Source: Bacillota bacterium (GTDB lineage: Bacteria; Bacillota; Clostridia; TANB77; CAG-465). Taken from it: DNA of 64,000 nt. The stretch's first letter is position 1. Each line of letters begins with the position of its first letter. The stretch is taken from positions 10,465 to 74,464 of the forward strand of contig JAEYPQ010000026.1 of the NCBI GenBank assembly GCA_023410645.1. Direction: 5' to 3'. A program made the translations under genes and the position numbers. Under the pieces are notes generated by a model. It searched no databases. It was not told the origin of the DNA and saw only the letters and a list, made by a program, of their open reading frames with translations. Shown here piece by piece: positions 15,117 through 26,142 of the stretch.

Positions 15117-16736
15117 ATGGAAAAATATGAAGGTATTTTAGATATTGAAACTGATAAAATAACATCTGATATTGAATCTACAAAGGAACAAGTAAGAGTA
15201 AATAATATAATAAATAAAGTAAAGTTATATGAAAATAATAAAGATGAATTAACTAAAATGTTAACAGATATACTTATGGATGATAATGTTTCAGAGATCC
15301 TTGTTAAATTAAGTAGAGAGAAAATATTTGTTAAATTGTTTCCTGAGTTTTATATAAAAAATGAATATGGGGAAGATGTAATTAATTGTCAACAGAATTC
15401 ATTATATCATAAGTATGGAGTGCTTGTGCATATTTTACATACAATTGAAGCTGTTGGAAATCCACAAATACCGGTTGGTGACTGGCAAAAAAAAATATTG
15501 AAATGGACTATGCTACTTCATGATATAGGGAAACCTTATGTAAAAAAAATATATGAAGACGGAACAGAAAGTTTTGCAGGACATGAGGATGTGTCATTTG
15601 AACTTTCAAAAGATATATTAAATAGATTTACATTTAATGAAGATGAAAAGCAGATAATACTTACTTTAATAAAATATCATGATAAATACTTAAATGAAGG
15701 CGAACTTACTTATGATAATATGAAATTTTTAGCATCAGAACTTAATAATAATAAGGAATTATTTTATCTATTAATCGATGTGAAGGATGCAGATGCAAAA
15801 TCTAAAAGTATTGATGTATATAACAAATACAAATTTACTAAAAATAAATATTTAGAGTTTGTTAATTCATATTTTGCTTCTGGTGGAATAGAACAAGGTA
15901 ATTTATTAGATGATGTTGAAATTATTGGAGAAAGTCAAGAAAATATTGAAAGTAAAGATGAAGAAATATCAAAGATAGAAATGAATAATTTAATAGATTC
16001 CATAATTGATAAAAAGAACATATTAAACGTTTATCAGCCTGTTGTTGATATACATTTAAAAAATGTGTATGGATATGAACTATTAACTAGAATAAATTCT
16101 CTTAAAAACATAGATATAGTAAAAGTACTTAATTATTCACTAGAGATTGATAAATATGATAAGATACAACAGATATTATTTGTTAATGGAATAGATAATT
16201 TTGATGGAATAGGTAATAAAGAATCAAATATTTTATTTATAAATACAGATATTACAAGCTATGAAAAGTACATTAATAAGCCTAGAATTTATGATATGAT
16301 GATGAAAATGAAACTTGTAATTTCATTTAATAATTATGAAAAAAGGCAGATAACAGATGTACAAGAAATAATAAATACTATACATTCACATAAAGGACTT
16401 GTTGCACTTGATAATTTCGGAATAGGGAATCTAAGTATTGATGATTTAAATATATTAGATATTGATTATATAATTCCAGATATTTCTATAATAAAGGAAA
16501 TATTAAATAATTCTCAAAAACAAAAATATATTTCTGATTTGGTAACATATTGTATTTCAAGAAATATTAATTTATTAGTAGTTGGTGTGGAAGATAGGCA
16601 AACTTTAAATATATTAAAGAAATTAGGAGTAAGATATGTGCAAGGTTTTTACTTTGAAAAACCAAGTCAAGCTATTAACATGTTAAATGATAAAATTGAA
16701 AAGTTACTAGAAGATGGTGATGAATCAATAACTTGA
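15117..16736 (+). CDS. HD-domain protein fused to a degenerate EAL domain
   Basis: 539 residues. Residues about 85-230 form an HD domain like that of tRNA nucleotidyltransferases: HILHTIE, LLHDIGKP with His135-Asp136, and the histidine in AGHEDVS. Residues about 295-530 form an EAL domain: YQPVVDIHLKNVYGYELLTRI, DNFGIGNLSIDDL and VGVEDRQTLNILKKLGVRYVQGFYFEKP. The signature is ELL, the catalytic DD pair reads DN and the lysine of the KxD motif is replaced (IIPDIS), so c-di-GMP hydrolysis is unlikely; it may sense c-di-GMP or act by protein contact. ATG 15117 fits AGAGG better than the upstream in-frame TTG start. Confidence 0.75.
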   Translation: MEKYEGILDIETDKITSDIESTKEQVRVNNIINKVKLYENNKDELTKMLTDILMDDNVSEILVKLSREKIFVKLFPEFYIKNEYGEDVINCQQNSLYHKYGVLVHILHTIEAVGNPQIPVGDWQKKILKWTMLLHDIGKPYVKKIYEDGTESFAGHEDVSFELSKDILNRFTFNEDEKQIILTLIKYHDKYLNEGELTYDNMKFLASELNNNKELFYLLIDVKDADAKSKSIDVYNKYKFTKNKYLEFVNSYFASGGIEQGNLLDDVEIIGESQENIESKDEEISKIEMNNLIDSIIDKKNILNVYQPVVDIHLKNVYGYELLTRINSLKNIDIVKVLNYSLEIDKYDKIQQILFVNGIDNFDGIGNKESNILFINTDITSYEKYINKPRIYDMMMKMKLVISFNNYEKRQITDVQEIINTIHSHKGLVALDNFGIGNLSIDDLNILDIDYIIPDISIIKEILNNSQKQKYISDLVTYCISRNINLLVVGVEDRQTLNILKKLGVRYVQGFYFEKPSQAINMLNDKIEKLLEDGDESIT

Positions 16737-16776
16737 AACTTAGTTTAAAATTAAAATAAAAAAATTATAAAAATTG

Positions 16777-16823
16777 TTGACAACAGATTTTTTTAATAGT
16801 ATAATGTGCATGAACGAATGTTT
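16777..16823 (+). promoter_or_regulatory. recA promoter with LexA (SOS) box
   Basis: TTGACA (16777-16782), 17-bp spacer, TATAAT (16800-16805). GAACGAATGTTT (16812-16823) matches the Gram-positive SOS box GAAC-N4-GTTY and covers the expected transcription start. Confidence 0.85.
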
Positions 16824-16840
16824 GATTAGGAGGATAATAT

Positions 16841-17896
16841 ATGATATCAGATGAAAGAAAAAAAGCATTAGAAATAGCAATGGCACAAATTGAAAAGAAT
16901 TTTGGAAAAGGCTCAGTTATGAAATTAGGTGAAGTAGCTAACGTAAGTGTAGATGCAATACCTAGTGGAGCACTTAGCTTAGATATAGCTTTGGGTGTTG
17001 GTGGTTTCCCAAGAGGAAGAATAATTGAAATCTTTGGACCAGAATCATCAGGTAAAACAACTGTAGCATTACATGCAATAGCAGAGGCACAAAAACTTGG
17101 TGGAATAGCAGCATTTATAGATGCAGAACATGCACTTGATCCTGTATATGCTAGAAAGTTAGGTGTTGATATAGATAATTTAATTGTATCTCAACCAGAT
17201 ACTGGTGAACAGGCCCTTGAAATAGCTGAACAATTAATTAGAAGTGGTGCAGTAGATATAATAACTATTGACTCTGTTGCTGCTCTTGTACCAAAAGCAG
17301 AAATTGATGGTGAGATGGGAGATAGTCATATTGGTTTACAAGCTAGACTTATGTCTCAGGCATTAAGAAAACTTGCTGGTGTACTTAGTAAATCTAGAAC
17401 AGTAGCAATATTTATAAATCAATTACGTGAAAAAGTCGGAGTAATGTTTGGAAATCCTGAAACTACACCTGGTGGTAGAGCGCTTAAGTTTTACGCTTCA
17501 GTAAGACTTGATGTAAGAAAACAAGAAGCAATTAAAGTAAACGGAGAATTATCTGGAACTAGAACAAAAGTAAAAGTTGTTAAAAATAAAGTTGCACCTC
17601 CATTTAGAGAAGCAATTTTTGATATCGTATATGGTGAAGGAATATCAAATGAAGGATGTGTACTTGATCTAGCAGTAGATATGGATATTGTTGAAAAAAG
17701 TGGTGCTTGGTTTGCATACAATGGCCAAAAAATTGGACAAGGTAGAGAAAATGCAAAAGTGTATTTAAAAGAACATAAAGATGTTATGGATGAAATAGAA
17801 AAGAAAGTAAGAGATAACTTTAATGCAGCTTTTGAAAAGAGTATGGGAGAAATTCCAGATGCTGATGAAACTGATGAAGTACCAGATTTAGAATAA
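16841..17896 (+). CDS. recA: Recombinase RecA
   Basis: 351 residues, full length. ATP-dependent strand exchange and LexA coprotease in SOS. Walker [10 protein letters not shown] (about 66-74), Walker B region [13 protein letters not shown]-binding loop 2 region [26 protein letters not shown] and the acidic C-tail [18 protein letters not shown] before the ATG, own SOS-type promoter. recX follows at 14 bp. Confidence 0.99.
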   Translation: MISDERKKALEIAMAQIEKNFGKGSVMKLGEVANVSVDAIPSGALSLDIALGVGGFPRGRIIEIFGPESSGKTTVALHAIAEAQKLGGIAAFIDAEHALDPVYARKLGVDIDNLIVSQPDTGEQALEIAEQLIRSGAVDIITIDSVAALVPKAEIDGEMGDSHIGLQARLMSQALRKLAGVLSKSRTVAIFINQLREKVGVMFGNPETTPGGRALKFYASVRLDVRKQEAIKVNGELSGTRTKVKVVKNKVAPPFREAIFDIVYGEGISNEGCVLDLAVDMDIVEKSGAWFAYNGQKIGQGRENAKVYLKEHKDVMDEIEKKVRDNFNAAFEKSMGEIPDADETDEVPDLE

Positions 17897-17910
17897 AAGG
17901 AGTATTTTTA

Positions 17911-18333
17911 ATGAGCTTTGAATTTGCAAAAGAAAAAGCTTTAAGATACCTTTTAGTTTCAAAGAAAACTGAACAAGAAGTAAGAGATAAATTAAAGAAA
18001 CTTAAAGTCGATAATGACATTATTGATAAAGTTATTAATTATCTTACAGAATTAAATTATATAAATGATGAAGAGTATTTAGACGCATATATAAGACAAT
18101 GTATGCGTCTTTTAAATTATTCAGTATTTGAAATAAAACAAAAGATGTTGCAAAAAGGTATAAAAAAGTGTATAATTGAAAAAAAATTAGATGAACTAAA
18201 TAACACTAATTATGAAAATGATATAATAAATAGATTGTTAAATAGCAAATTAAAAAATATGGAAAGTATAAAACAAAAGCAGTATTTATATAGAAGAGGA
18301 TTTAAAATTAGTGATTATAATAGTGAATATTAA
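17911..18333 (+). CDS. recX: Regulatory protein RecX
   Basis: 140 residues, three tandem three-helix modules typical of RecX: EFAKEKALRYLLVSKKTEQEVRDKL, LNYINDEEYLDAYIR, YSVFEIKQKMLQKGIKKCIIEKKL. It modulates RecA filaments by binding their groove. AAAGGAG lies before the ATG; co-transcribed with recA. Confidence 0.93.
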   Translation: MSFEFAKEKALRYLLVSKKTEQEVRDKLKKLKVDNDIIDKVINYLTELNYINDEEYLDAYIRQCMRLLNYSVFEIKQKMLQKGIKKCIIEKKLDELNNTNYENDIINRLLNSKLKNMESIKQKQYLYRRGFKISDYNSEY

Positions 18334-18345
18334 GGAGTGATTTTA

Positions 18346-19059
18346 GTGTTAGTTCCAACACCACATAATAGTGCTAAAAAAGGAGATATAGCAAAAACAG
18401 TTTTAATGCCTGGAGATCCATTAAGAGCAAAATACATAGCTGATACTTATTTAAAAGATGTAATATGTTATAATGAAGTAAGAGGGATGTTAGGATTTAC
18501 TGGCACATACAAAGACGTTAAAATTTCTGTTCAAGGAAGTGGAATGGGAATTCCTTCAATGGGAATATATTCCAAAGAGCTATTTGAAGGATATGATGTT
18601 GAAAATATAATTAGAATAGGTAGTGCTGGTGCAATATCTGATGATGTAAATGTAAGAGATATCATTGTTGCAAGATATGTAACTACTGATTCAAATTATC
18701 CAGCTAATCTCGTTGACGAGGAATATATTCCGGTTTCAAGTTATAAGTTGCTAAAGAAATTATCAAAATTAGATGAAGAAAATAATTTAGGTCTTAAATT
18801 TGGTGAAGTATTCACGTCAGATATATTTTATAGTGATAAAGAAATGTTAGAGAATCTTAGAGAACAAGAAATTCTTGGAGTTGAGATGGAGACAGCTGCA
18901 CTATACACAAATGCAACAGTTGCATCTAAAAATGCTATTAGTATATTAACAGTGTCTGATAGCCCATTACGTGGAGAATCTTTATCTTCTGATGAAAGAC
19001 AAAGCTCATTTAATAAAATGATGGAAATTGCACTTGAGCTAGCAGTTAAATGCAATTAG
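18346..19059 (+). CDS. deoD: Purine-nucleoside phosphorylase, DeoD type
   Basis: 238 residues. It splits purine (deoxy)nucleosides with phosphate for salvage. MPGDPLRAKYIADTYL, SVQGSGMGIPSMGIYSKEL, IRIGSAGAI, VEMETAALY and the catalytic Asp in SDSPLRGE are conserved as in hexameric DeoD enzymes. GTG 18346 has AAGGAG at good distance; the longer frame from 18337 would start inside that site. In line with recA-recX-scpA. Confidence 0.95.
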   Translation: MLVPTPHNSAKKGDIAKTVLMPGDPLRAKYIADTYLKDVICYNEVRGMLGFTGTYKDVKISVQGSGMGIPSMGIYSKELFEGYDVENIIRIGSAGAISDDVNVRDIIVARYVTTDSNYPANLVDEEYIPVSSYKLLKKLSKLDEENNLGLKFGEVFTSDIFYSDKEMLENLREQEILGVEMETAALYTNATVASKNAISILTVSDSPLRGESLSSDERQSSFNKMMEIALELAVKCN

Positions 19060-19071
19060 GAAGGATACAAA

Positions 19072-19872
19072 ATGCAAGAAACATTAATTAATACGAAAAG
19101 TAAATATAACATTATAATTCAAAATTTTGAAGGTCCACTTGATTTACTTTTATTTTTAATAACAAAGCATAAAATGAATATTTTTGATATTTCACTTAGC
19201 GAGTTAACTGATAAATATATTGAGTATCTAAATGAAATGACTGATTCAAATTTGGAGATAACAAGTGAATTCATAGTAATGGCAGCTACTTTACTAGATA
19301 TAAAAGCAAGAAGACTTTTACCCGAAATAGAACCTAAGAGTGAAGAAGAAGATACAGTTACAGAAGAAGATATTATTGCAAAGATTATTGAGTATAAGAA
19401 ATATAAAGAAATATCTCAATCAATTGCAGATATGTATTCAGAGAATTTTGGTAGTTTTTCAAAACCTTTTGAAAAAATAAAATATAAAGAAAAATTGCAG
19501 TACTCTGGTGATCCTTTAGATATAAATAAACTATTTTCTTTGTATGCAAATATACTTGAAAGAAATCAAAATAAAATAAATAAAAAATCTGAAGAACTAG
19601 ATAAGATTGCAATATATGAAAAAATTACTGTAAAAGATAAAGTAAAACAGATCGTTGATTACCTAAAAAGCAATGATAATATGATATTTAATAATATGTT
19701 TAATTCTAATACATGTGAAAACATAGAAGTTGTAACTGCATTTTTAGGCGTTTTAGAACTTAGTAAGTTAAAGCAAGTAGATATTGAACAACAATATTTA
19801 TTTTCAGATATAAATGTTCAAAAAAAGGAAAATACTAATTTAAGTATAGATTTCTCTCATTTAACTGAATAA
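19072..19872 (+). CDS. scpA: Segregation and condensation protein A
   Basis: 266 residues, the kleisin that bridges the SMC heads in the bacterial condensin. N-terminal domain IIIQNFEGPLDLLLFLITKHKMNIFDISLSELTDKYIEYL and MAATLLDIKARRLLP are diagnostic; the C-terminal winged helix (TAFLGVLELSKLKQVDIEQQYLFSDI) is present. scpB, which usually follows, is absent: a terminator comes next. Confidence 0.95.
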   Translation: MQETLINTKSKYNIIIQNFEGPLDLLLFLITKHKMNIFDISLSELTDKYIEYLNEMTDSNLEITSEFIVMAATLLDIKARRLLPEIEPKSEEEDTVTEEDIIAKIIEYKKYKEISQSIADMYSENFGSFSKPFEKIKYKEKLQYSGDPLDINKLFSLYANILERNQNKINKKSEELDKIAIYEKITVKDKVKQIVDYLKSNDNMIFNNMFNSNTCENIEVVTAFLGVLELSKLKQVDIEQQYLFSDINVQKKENTNLSIDFSHLTE

Positions 19873-19895
19873 GATAAATATAAAGCAATAACCAG

Positions 19896-19927
19896 AAAAC
19901 CCCGTAGAATTTTCTACAGGGTTTTTA
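19896..19927 (+). terminator. Terminator after scpA
   Basis: AAACCCCGTAGAA and TTCTACAGGGTTTTT pair with one mismatch and end in a T run. Confidence 0.8.
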
Positions 19928-19977
19928 CTGGGTTATTAGAATAAGGAAGAAAAATATATCTGAAAGAGGGAAATTGA

Positions 19978-20220
19978 CTATAATGAATAATTGCCAATTA
20001 AAGTCTGAGAATGTGCACTTGCGATATCTTCTAAAGATTTCTCAGCTTTTTTCAACTTATCTAAAAATTCTTCAACAGTTACAGAAGAATCATAAAATAG
20101 TCTAACTTGTTTTTCAGATAAACTAGTTGGAAATGGAAAGTATGTAGAATTCTCTAATAATATTATAGGGCCCAAACTAGTATCATAGTATCCTAATATA
20201 ATTTTTTTCAGTTCATTCAT
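19978..20220 (-). CDS. Hypothetical protein, 80 aa
   Basis: Not recognised. MNELKKIILGYYDTSLGPII, then a middle part FPFPTSLSEKQVRLFYDSS and an acidic amphipathic helix EEFLDKLKKAEKSLEDIA. No membrane segment or signal peptide. AAGGAG lies eight bases before ATG 20220. It runs against the groES operon and is divergent from it. Confidence 0.6.
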   Translation of the reverse strand: MNELKKIILGYYDTSLGPIILLENSTYFPFPTSLSEKQVRLFYDSSVTVEEFLDKLKKAEKSLEDIASAHSQTLIGNYSL

Positions 20221-20416
20221 TATAATCACTCCTTTTATTAAAAAAGTTGATAGTATCTAATATATTTATATATAGCGTTATTATACCACCTTAATTACTA
20301 AAAGTAAACATAATTTTACTATATTATGTAAAATATTTACTCTGTAAAGTATAATATCAAAAAACATGTCATATAATGTATACAAAAATGTTATTTTGTA
20401 AAGTTAAAAAAAATAC

Positions 20417-22427
<2,011 letters not shown>

Positions 22428-22439
22428 AAAAAACTTAAA

Positions 22440-22474
22440 TAAAGTGCCTACTTTAAATTAGGCACTTTATTTTT
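22440..22474 (+). terminator. Terminator after groEL
   Basis: AAAGTGCCTA and TAGGCACTTT form a perfect 10-bp stem followed by ATTTTTT. Confidence 0.92.
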
Positions 22475-22989
22475 TATATATTAGTGTTAATAATATATAA
22501 TATATTTACTAAATGTAATTTTATTTTAGATTGTTATATTAATAGTTGTGAATAAAATTAGTGGGTTTAAATATTGAAGAATTTATAAAACAATACATAT
22601 TTCGCTGATTAAAAAGTAAATAGGATATTAGTATCTTAGAAAATAAGACCTAATTATTTCATAAATATTGTTACAGAAAATAATTTAAAAGAAAATCTAA
22701 ACCAATAAGGATATATATGTAATGGTGAATCAACTAAAATTGAAATTTAAAATGATTTATATAGAAGAATATCGGTATTTACAACAATATAAGATATTTT
22801 TACTTTAAATTAATAAATTATTTTATTGGTGAATGAGTATGAAAAAATACGAGAATGAGAATGAATATTTTAATCATATAAACATTTTTGTTTAAAAAAA
22901 GTGATAATTTCACAATATATTACAAGTAAATGTTGTAATAATATTGCAAAATTTATAAATATCATATATAATTGGCGGGGGGGAATATT
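22475..22989. other. Gene-free stretch after groEL
   Basis: About 515 bp without a supported gene; only frames below 25 codons. It holds repeat copy H (22511-22568). Confidence 0.6.
22511..22568 (+). repeat. Intergenic repeat copy H
   Basis: AATGTAATTTT, ATTGTTATATTAATAGTTGT and AATTAGTGGGTTT follow one another as in copy C (AATGTAGTTTT, TTGTTATATTAAATGTTGT, ATTTATGGATTT). As in the 8-14 kb copies it follows a terminator. Confidence 0.55.
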
Positions 22990-23499
22990 ATGAGTAATAA
23001 AAAATTAACTTTTTCTATAATTTTAATATTATTAGTAATTATATTTATAATTAGTATTTTTTATTTTATTAATAGAAGCAATGAAAGTGCAGCAACAGCT
23101 TTATATAAGGAAATAATTGATTTAACTATGTCGAAAGATAATAGTCTTTCACAAAATGTGGAATATATATCTTTAGATACAGATAATTTAGTTGATCCTT
23201 TAACTGGTAAAAAGCTAAGTTATAACTATATTAATGAGATTGTTAAGTATTGTGAAAAGTATAATAGTATAGTTTATCAAAAAGATTATCAGGAATTACT
23301 GAATGATGGACTAGGTGATAATACAAGTTTAAAAGGATGTTTAATCTCTATAGATTTAGAATCTAAATCATTTAATAGTGGAACAATTAATTCTAAAATT
23401 TATAAAGGCAATTTAGCTTCTTTAATGTCTAAGTATAATATTAAATATAGTAATAATTCATGGACATATGAAGATACTGGTGATCAAATAGTAAAATAA
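22990..23499 (+). CDS. Membrane-anchored extracytoplasmic protein, unknown
   Basis: 169 residues: Lys-rich start MSNKKLTFS, one membrane segment (about residues 8-28), then a hydrophilic domain with GCLISIDLESKSFNSGTINSKIYKGNL. The gross form (short tail, one TM, small soluble domain) resembles pseudopilin or anti-sigma-type exported proteins, but no family is recognised. ATG 22990 follows a GGCGGGGGGG tract of uncertain use as ribosome site. Confidence 0.6.
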   Translation: MSNKKLTFSIILILLVIIFIISIFYFINRSNESAATALYKEIIDLTMSKDNSLSQNVEYISLDTDNLVDPLTGKKLSYNYINEIVKYCEKYNSIVYQKDYQELLNDGLGDNTSLKGCLISIDLESKSFNSGTINSKIYKGNLASLMSKYNIKYSNNSWTYEDTGDQIVK

Positions 23500-23516
23500 T
23501 GATCTTATTTAATAAC

Positions 23517-23556
23517 AAAAATGGAAAGTGAATTTCTTTCCATTTTATTTTTTTAT
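23517..23556. terminator. Terminator between convergent genes
   Basis: AAATGGAAAG and CTTTCCATTT enclose a short loop, followed by T runs; it overlaps the stop codon of the minus-strand regulator gene. Confidence 0.75.
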
Positions 23557-24264
23557 ATCTCTTATAATATTTGAAATTCTTATAATAAAACTTTTGGGTG
23601 TAGGTGATCCATATGGAAAAAAAGTATTTATTACTTTTTCATCGCTATATTTATTCATAGCATAAATTGTTTTTTCTAATGCCCATTGTATTCTTAATGA
23701 ATTTTTTACAGTATTTTTTTTTGCTACTTTTGGATATAAATCTCTCTTAAAATCTATTATAGTTTCATTTTCAATATATGCTATAATACAATCAACAATA
23801 TACTTATATCCTACACTTCCTTTATTAAGATTAAATTGTTCTAATAATTCTACTATATTTTGATATAATTTATTAGTAATAAGTTCAAATTCATTTTGTT
23901 CAATAATTGTATCTATAAGATTAATTAAATCATCAACATTAAATGGCTTAATAAATGCATTTCTGATTGGAACATTAATTTTAAAAACCTCTTGTAATAA
24001 TAATTGGTCTCCTGTTAAAATAATTATATTAGGAATTAGTTCTATTTTTTTTATCTCTTTTAATAATTCTATACCTGTTAGTTTAGGCATTTTTAAATCT
24101 AATAATAATAAATCAACTTTATTATTTAATATATAATCTAGCGCTTCTTTCCCATTTGAAGATACATTTACAAAATCAATTGCCTCTTTATTACTATTCT
24201 TTAATGTATTAAATATAGTTTTACAAAATTCTAAGTCATCATCTGCTATTAAGACTTTCAACAT
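23545..24264 (-). CDS. Spo0A-like response regulator
   Basis: 239 residues. Receiver domain (1-125): KVLIADDD acidic pocket, phospho-acceptor Asp in LLLLDLKMP, Thr in IIILTGD, Lys in FIKPF. The C-terminal part (about 135-239) matches the Spo0A DNA-binding domain in order: LYQNIVELLEQFNLNKGSVGYKYIVDCIIAYIENE, LYPKVAKKNTVKNSLRIQWALEKTI. Compared with typical Spo0A the recognition helix is strongly changed (VKNSLRIQWALEK instead of TASRVERAIRHA). It is either a diverged Spo0A of this lineage or a paralogue. AAGGAGG lies upstream of ATG 24264. Confidence 0.85.
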   Translation of the reverse strand: MLKVLIADDDLEFCKTIFNTLKNSNKEAIDFVNVSSNGKEALDYILNNKVDLLLLDLKMPKLTGIELLKEIKKIELIPNIIILTGDQLLLQEVFKINVPIRNAFIKPFNVDDLINLIDTIIEQNEFELITNKLYQNIVELLEQFNLNKGSVGYKYIVDCIIAYIENETIIDFKRDLYPKVAKKNTVKNSLRIQWALEKTIYAMNKYSDEKVINTFFPYGSPTPKSFIIRISNIIRDIKK

Positions 24265-24518
24265 TATATATAACACCTCCTTAAATTAAAACTTGAAAAT
24301 TATATGGACAAGACTGTGATACATTATATAATAAAATTAAAATCAAAACAACAAAAAATATGAGTAAAAAATTCTATATATATAGTTTCTGATTTTATCG
24401 TATTTTATCTGATTCTATCTATTTTTATGGAGTAAAGTGTAATAAATATATTATAATAATTACAAATAATCTTATTAGTAACTGTTAACTAACACTTATT
24501 ATTAAAAGGAGATTTCTA

Positions 24519-25088
24519 ATGAAAATTAAAAGAATTAATACTTTATTTGCTTTACTTCTCATTATGTTTATGACTGTTTCATCAAGTATTCCTGCAAATG
24601 CTGCAACGTTATATGGCTATGGATTTGCTTCTAGACCAATAACTGTATATGCAAGTAATTCCTTATCAGCTATGGAAGTACAGCAACTTCAAGAGGCAAT
24701 TGTAGTTTGGAACAGTACACGCGTAGGCACTGTACTTCAGTATGGAGGAAAAACATCATTATTAAGCTACTATTGGCTATCTGATGGGAAGACTGGTGTT
24801 ATTAAAAGTGATATAGGTGGCAGATCCACAGGAATTACAAGTGTAAAGGTAAATGCTTCTAAGACGAATATTATAGAAGCTGATATATCTCTTAATACTA
24901 ACGTTACTTATAATAATGGATCAACAATAAGTGGAGAATTTTATTTAAAAAGTGTATTAATCCACGAACTTGGTCATGTTTTAGGGCTTGCTCATAGCAG
25001 TGATTATTCATCAGTGATGTATGAAGCATACACAGGTAGAACTGCATTAAGCCCACAAGATATAAATGATTTAGATTCACTATATTAA
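24519..25088 (+). CDS. Secreted matrixin-type zinc metalloprotease
   Basis: 189 residues with a signal peptide (MKIKRINTLFALLLIMFMTV, cleavage near ANA-A at about 29). The zinc motif HELGHVLGLAH starts at His149 and is followed by the Met-turn SVMY, the signature of matrixins/M10. No propeptide cysteine switch is seen and the protein is only the catalytic domain. It may act on surface or matrix proteins. AAAAGGAG before the ATG; terminator follows. Confidence 0.9.
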   Translation: MKIKRINTLFALLLIMFMTVSSSIPANAATLYGYGFASRPITVYASNSLSAMEVQQLQEAIVVWNSTRVGTVLQYGGKTSLLSYYWLSDGKTGVIKSDIGGRSTGITSVKVNASKTNIIEADISLNTNVTYNNGSTISGEFYLKSVLIHELGHVLGLAHSSDYSSVMYEAYTGRTALSPQDINDLDSLY

Positions 25089-25164
25089 TAAATTACATTT
25101 AACCGCAGATTAATAAAATTAATAATTATACAGTTACTAATATTTGTAATTTCAGATTATTTTT

Positions 25165-25189
25165 AAGACGTCATATGACGTCTTTTTTT
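25165..25189 (+). terminator. Terminator after matrixin gene
   Basis: AAGACGTCA and TGACGTCTT around a 2-nt centre, followed by TTTTT. Confidence 0.85.
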
Positions 25190-25210
25190 ATATTTTTTCA
25201 TCGACAAATA

Positions 25211-25239
25211 TTGACAATATATATATAATAAAGTATAAT
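25211..25239 (+). promoter_or_regulatory. Full-consensus promoter of the three-gene membrane operon
   Basis: TTGACA (25211-25216), 17 bp, TATAAT (25234-25239): perfect on all counts. The motif TAGTAACCGTT...CACTTA follows at the expected transcript start. Confidence 0.85.
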
Positions 25240-25286
25240 TTGCCTAATAGTAACCGTTGGAATATCACTTAATAGGAGGTAGAAAT

Positions 25287-25592
25287 ATGTATGTTATTAT
25301 ATTTATTTTAGCTACTGCATCTTTTTATATTTTTGCATTAAGTAATATTTTAAAGTTAAGAATTGAAATGCTTGTAAGTATCCTGGATAGATTTGATATA
25401 TATATTGAAATTGATAATTATCAAAGTGATGAAACTCTAAGAACATCCATACAAAGACAAAAAGATTTAATAAAAAAACTTTCATCTTCAATAAAAAAGA
25501 CATTTAAAATGTTTATACCATTAAAAGTATTAATGAAAGAGTACAATATATATTTAGAAATTTCTAAGAGACTTGATAAATTGCTTCTTTAA
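25287..25592 (+). CDS. Small single-pass membrane protein, unknown
   Basis: 101 residues: an N-terminal membrane segment (about 2-20, MYVIIFILATASFYIFALSN), then a charged, mostly helical cytosolic part rich in Lys and Ile. Not recognised. AGGAGG precedes ATG 25287. First of three co-directional genes with spacings of 30-40 bp and a strong promoter. Confidence 0.6.
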   Translation: MYVIIFILATASFYIFALSNILKLRIEMLVSILDRFDIYIEIDNYQSDETLRTSIQRQKDLIKKLSSSIKKTFKMFIPLKVLMKEYNIYLEISKRLDKLLL

Positions 25593-25632
25593 AGATGCAC
25601 ATTAACTTAAATTATCTCAAGGAGGTCTTAAT

Positions 25633-26109
25633 ATGACAAATGTTATTATTCGGTTTCCGATTGAAATGGTTAATGAAACTCCAAAAAAATGTAAAAAATC
25701 AGAATTGATTTCATTTCCTTTAGAAGGATATTATGAAAATAAAGGCTATGAATTTAATCAAAAGTTAGATCAATTAGTTTATGCTTATGAGACCTACAGA
25801 GTTCATAGAGAATATACTTCTAACTTAGAAGAAAAGTTGAATTTCTTAATACTATTTGATGATGTTGATGTTTATGTTGATGTGGTGGAGGAAAATTCAA
25901 CTGATTCAGTTAGGTTTTCTGGATTGCAACTTGAAAATATAATTTTTTCATTAATGTCTGAACTTCAAGAGTTAGAAGAAGATATTACTATAGGATTTGA
26001 TTCTGGAGCTAACATCTTAATTAATGAATCAATATATAGTTTTTATATTTCGTTAGTATATGAGATTGATGAATATATTTGTAAAAGTAAATCAGGACAA
26101 TTATTGTAG
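25633..26109 (+). CDS. Hypothetical protein, paralogue of the next gene
   Basis: 158 residues, acidic, no membrane segment. It shares with the next gene a domain of about 110 residues: here AYETYRVHREYTSNLEEKL and FSGLQLENIIFSLMSELQEL; there IFKAYKYHRENSNNLDETI and INGRELEKDIIFLKSYIDDL, with FYISLVYEIDEYI against YFISLSNEACNYI at the end. No known family is recognised. AAGGAGG lies before the ATG. Confidence 0.6.
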   Translation: MTNVIIRFPIEMVNETPKKCKKSELISFPLEGYYENKGYEFNQKLDQLVYAYETYRVHREYTSNLEEKLNFLILFDDVDVYVDVVEENSTDSVRFSGLQLENIIFSLMSELQELEEDITIGFDSGANILINESIYSFYISLVYEIDEYICKSKSGQLL

Positions 26110-26142
26110 AATGATTATTAAATTCTAGAATAGGAGGTTATT

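Noticed and set aside
22820..22900. Short frame MSMKKYENENEYFNHINIFV near 22839
   Set aside because: Only 20 codons, no ribosome site, unremarkable composition.
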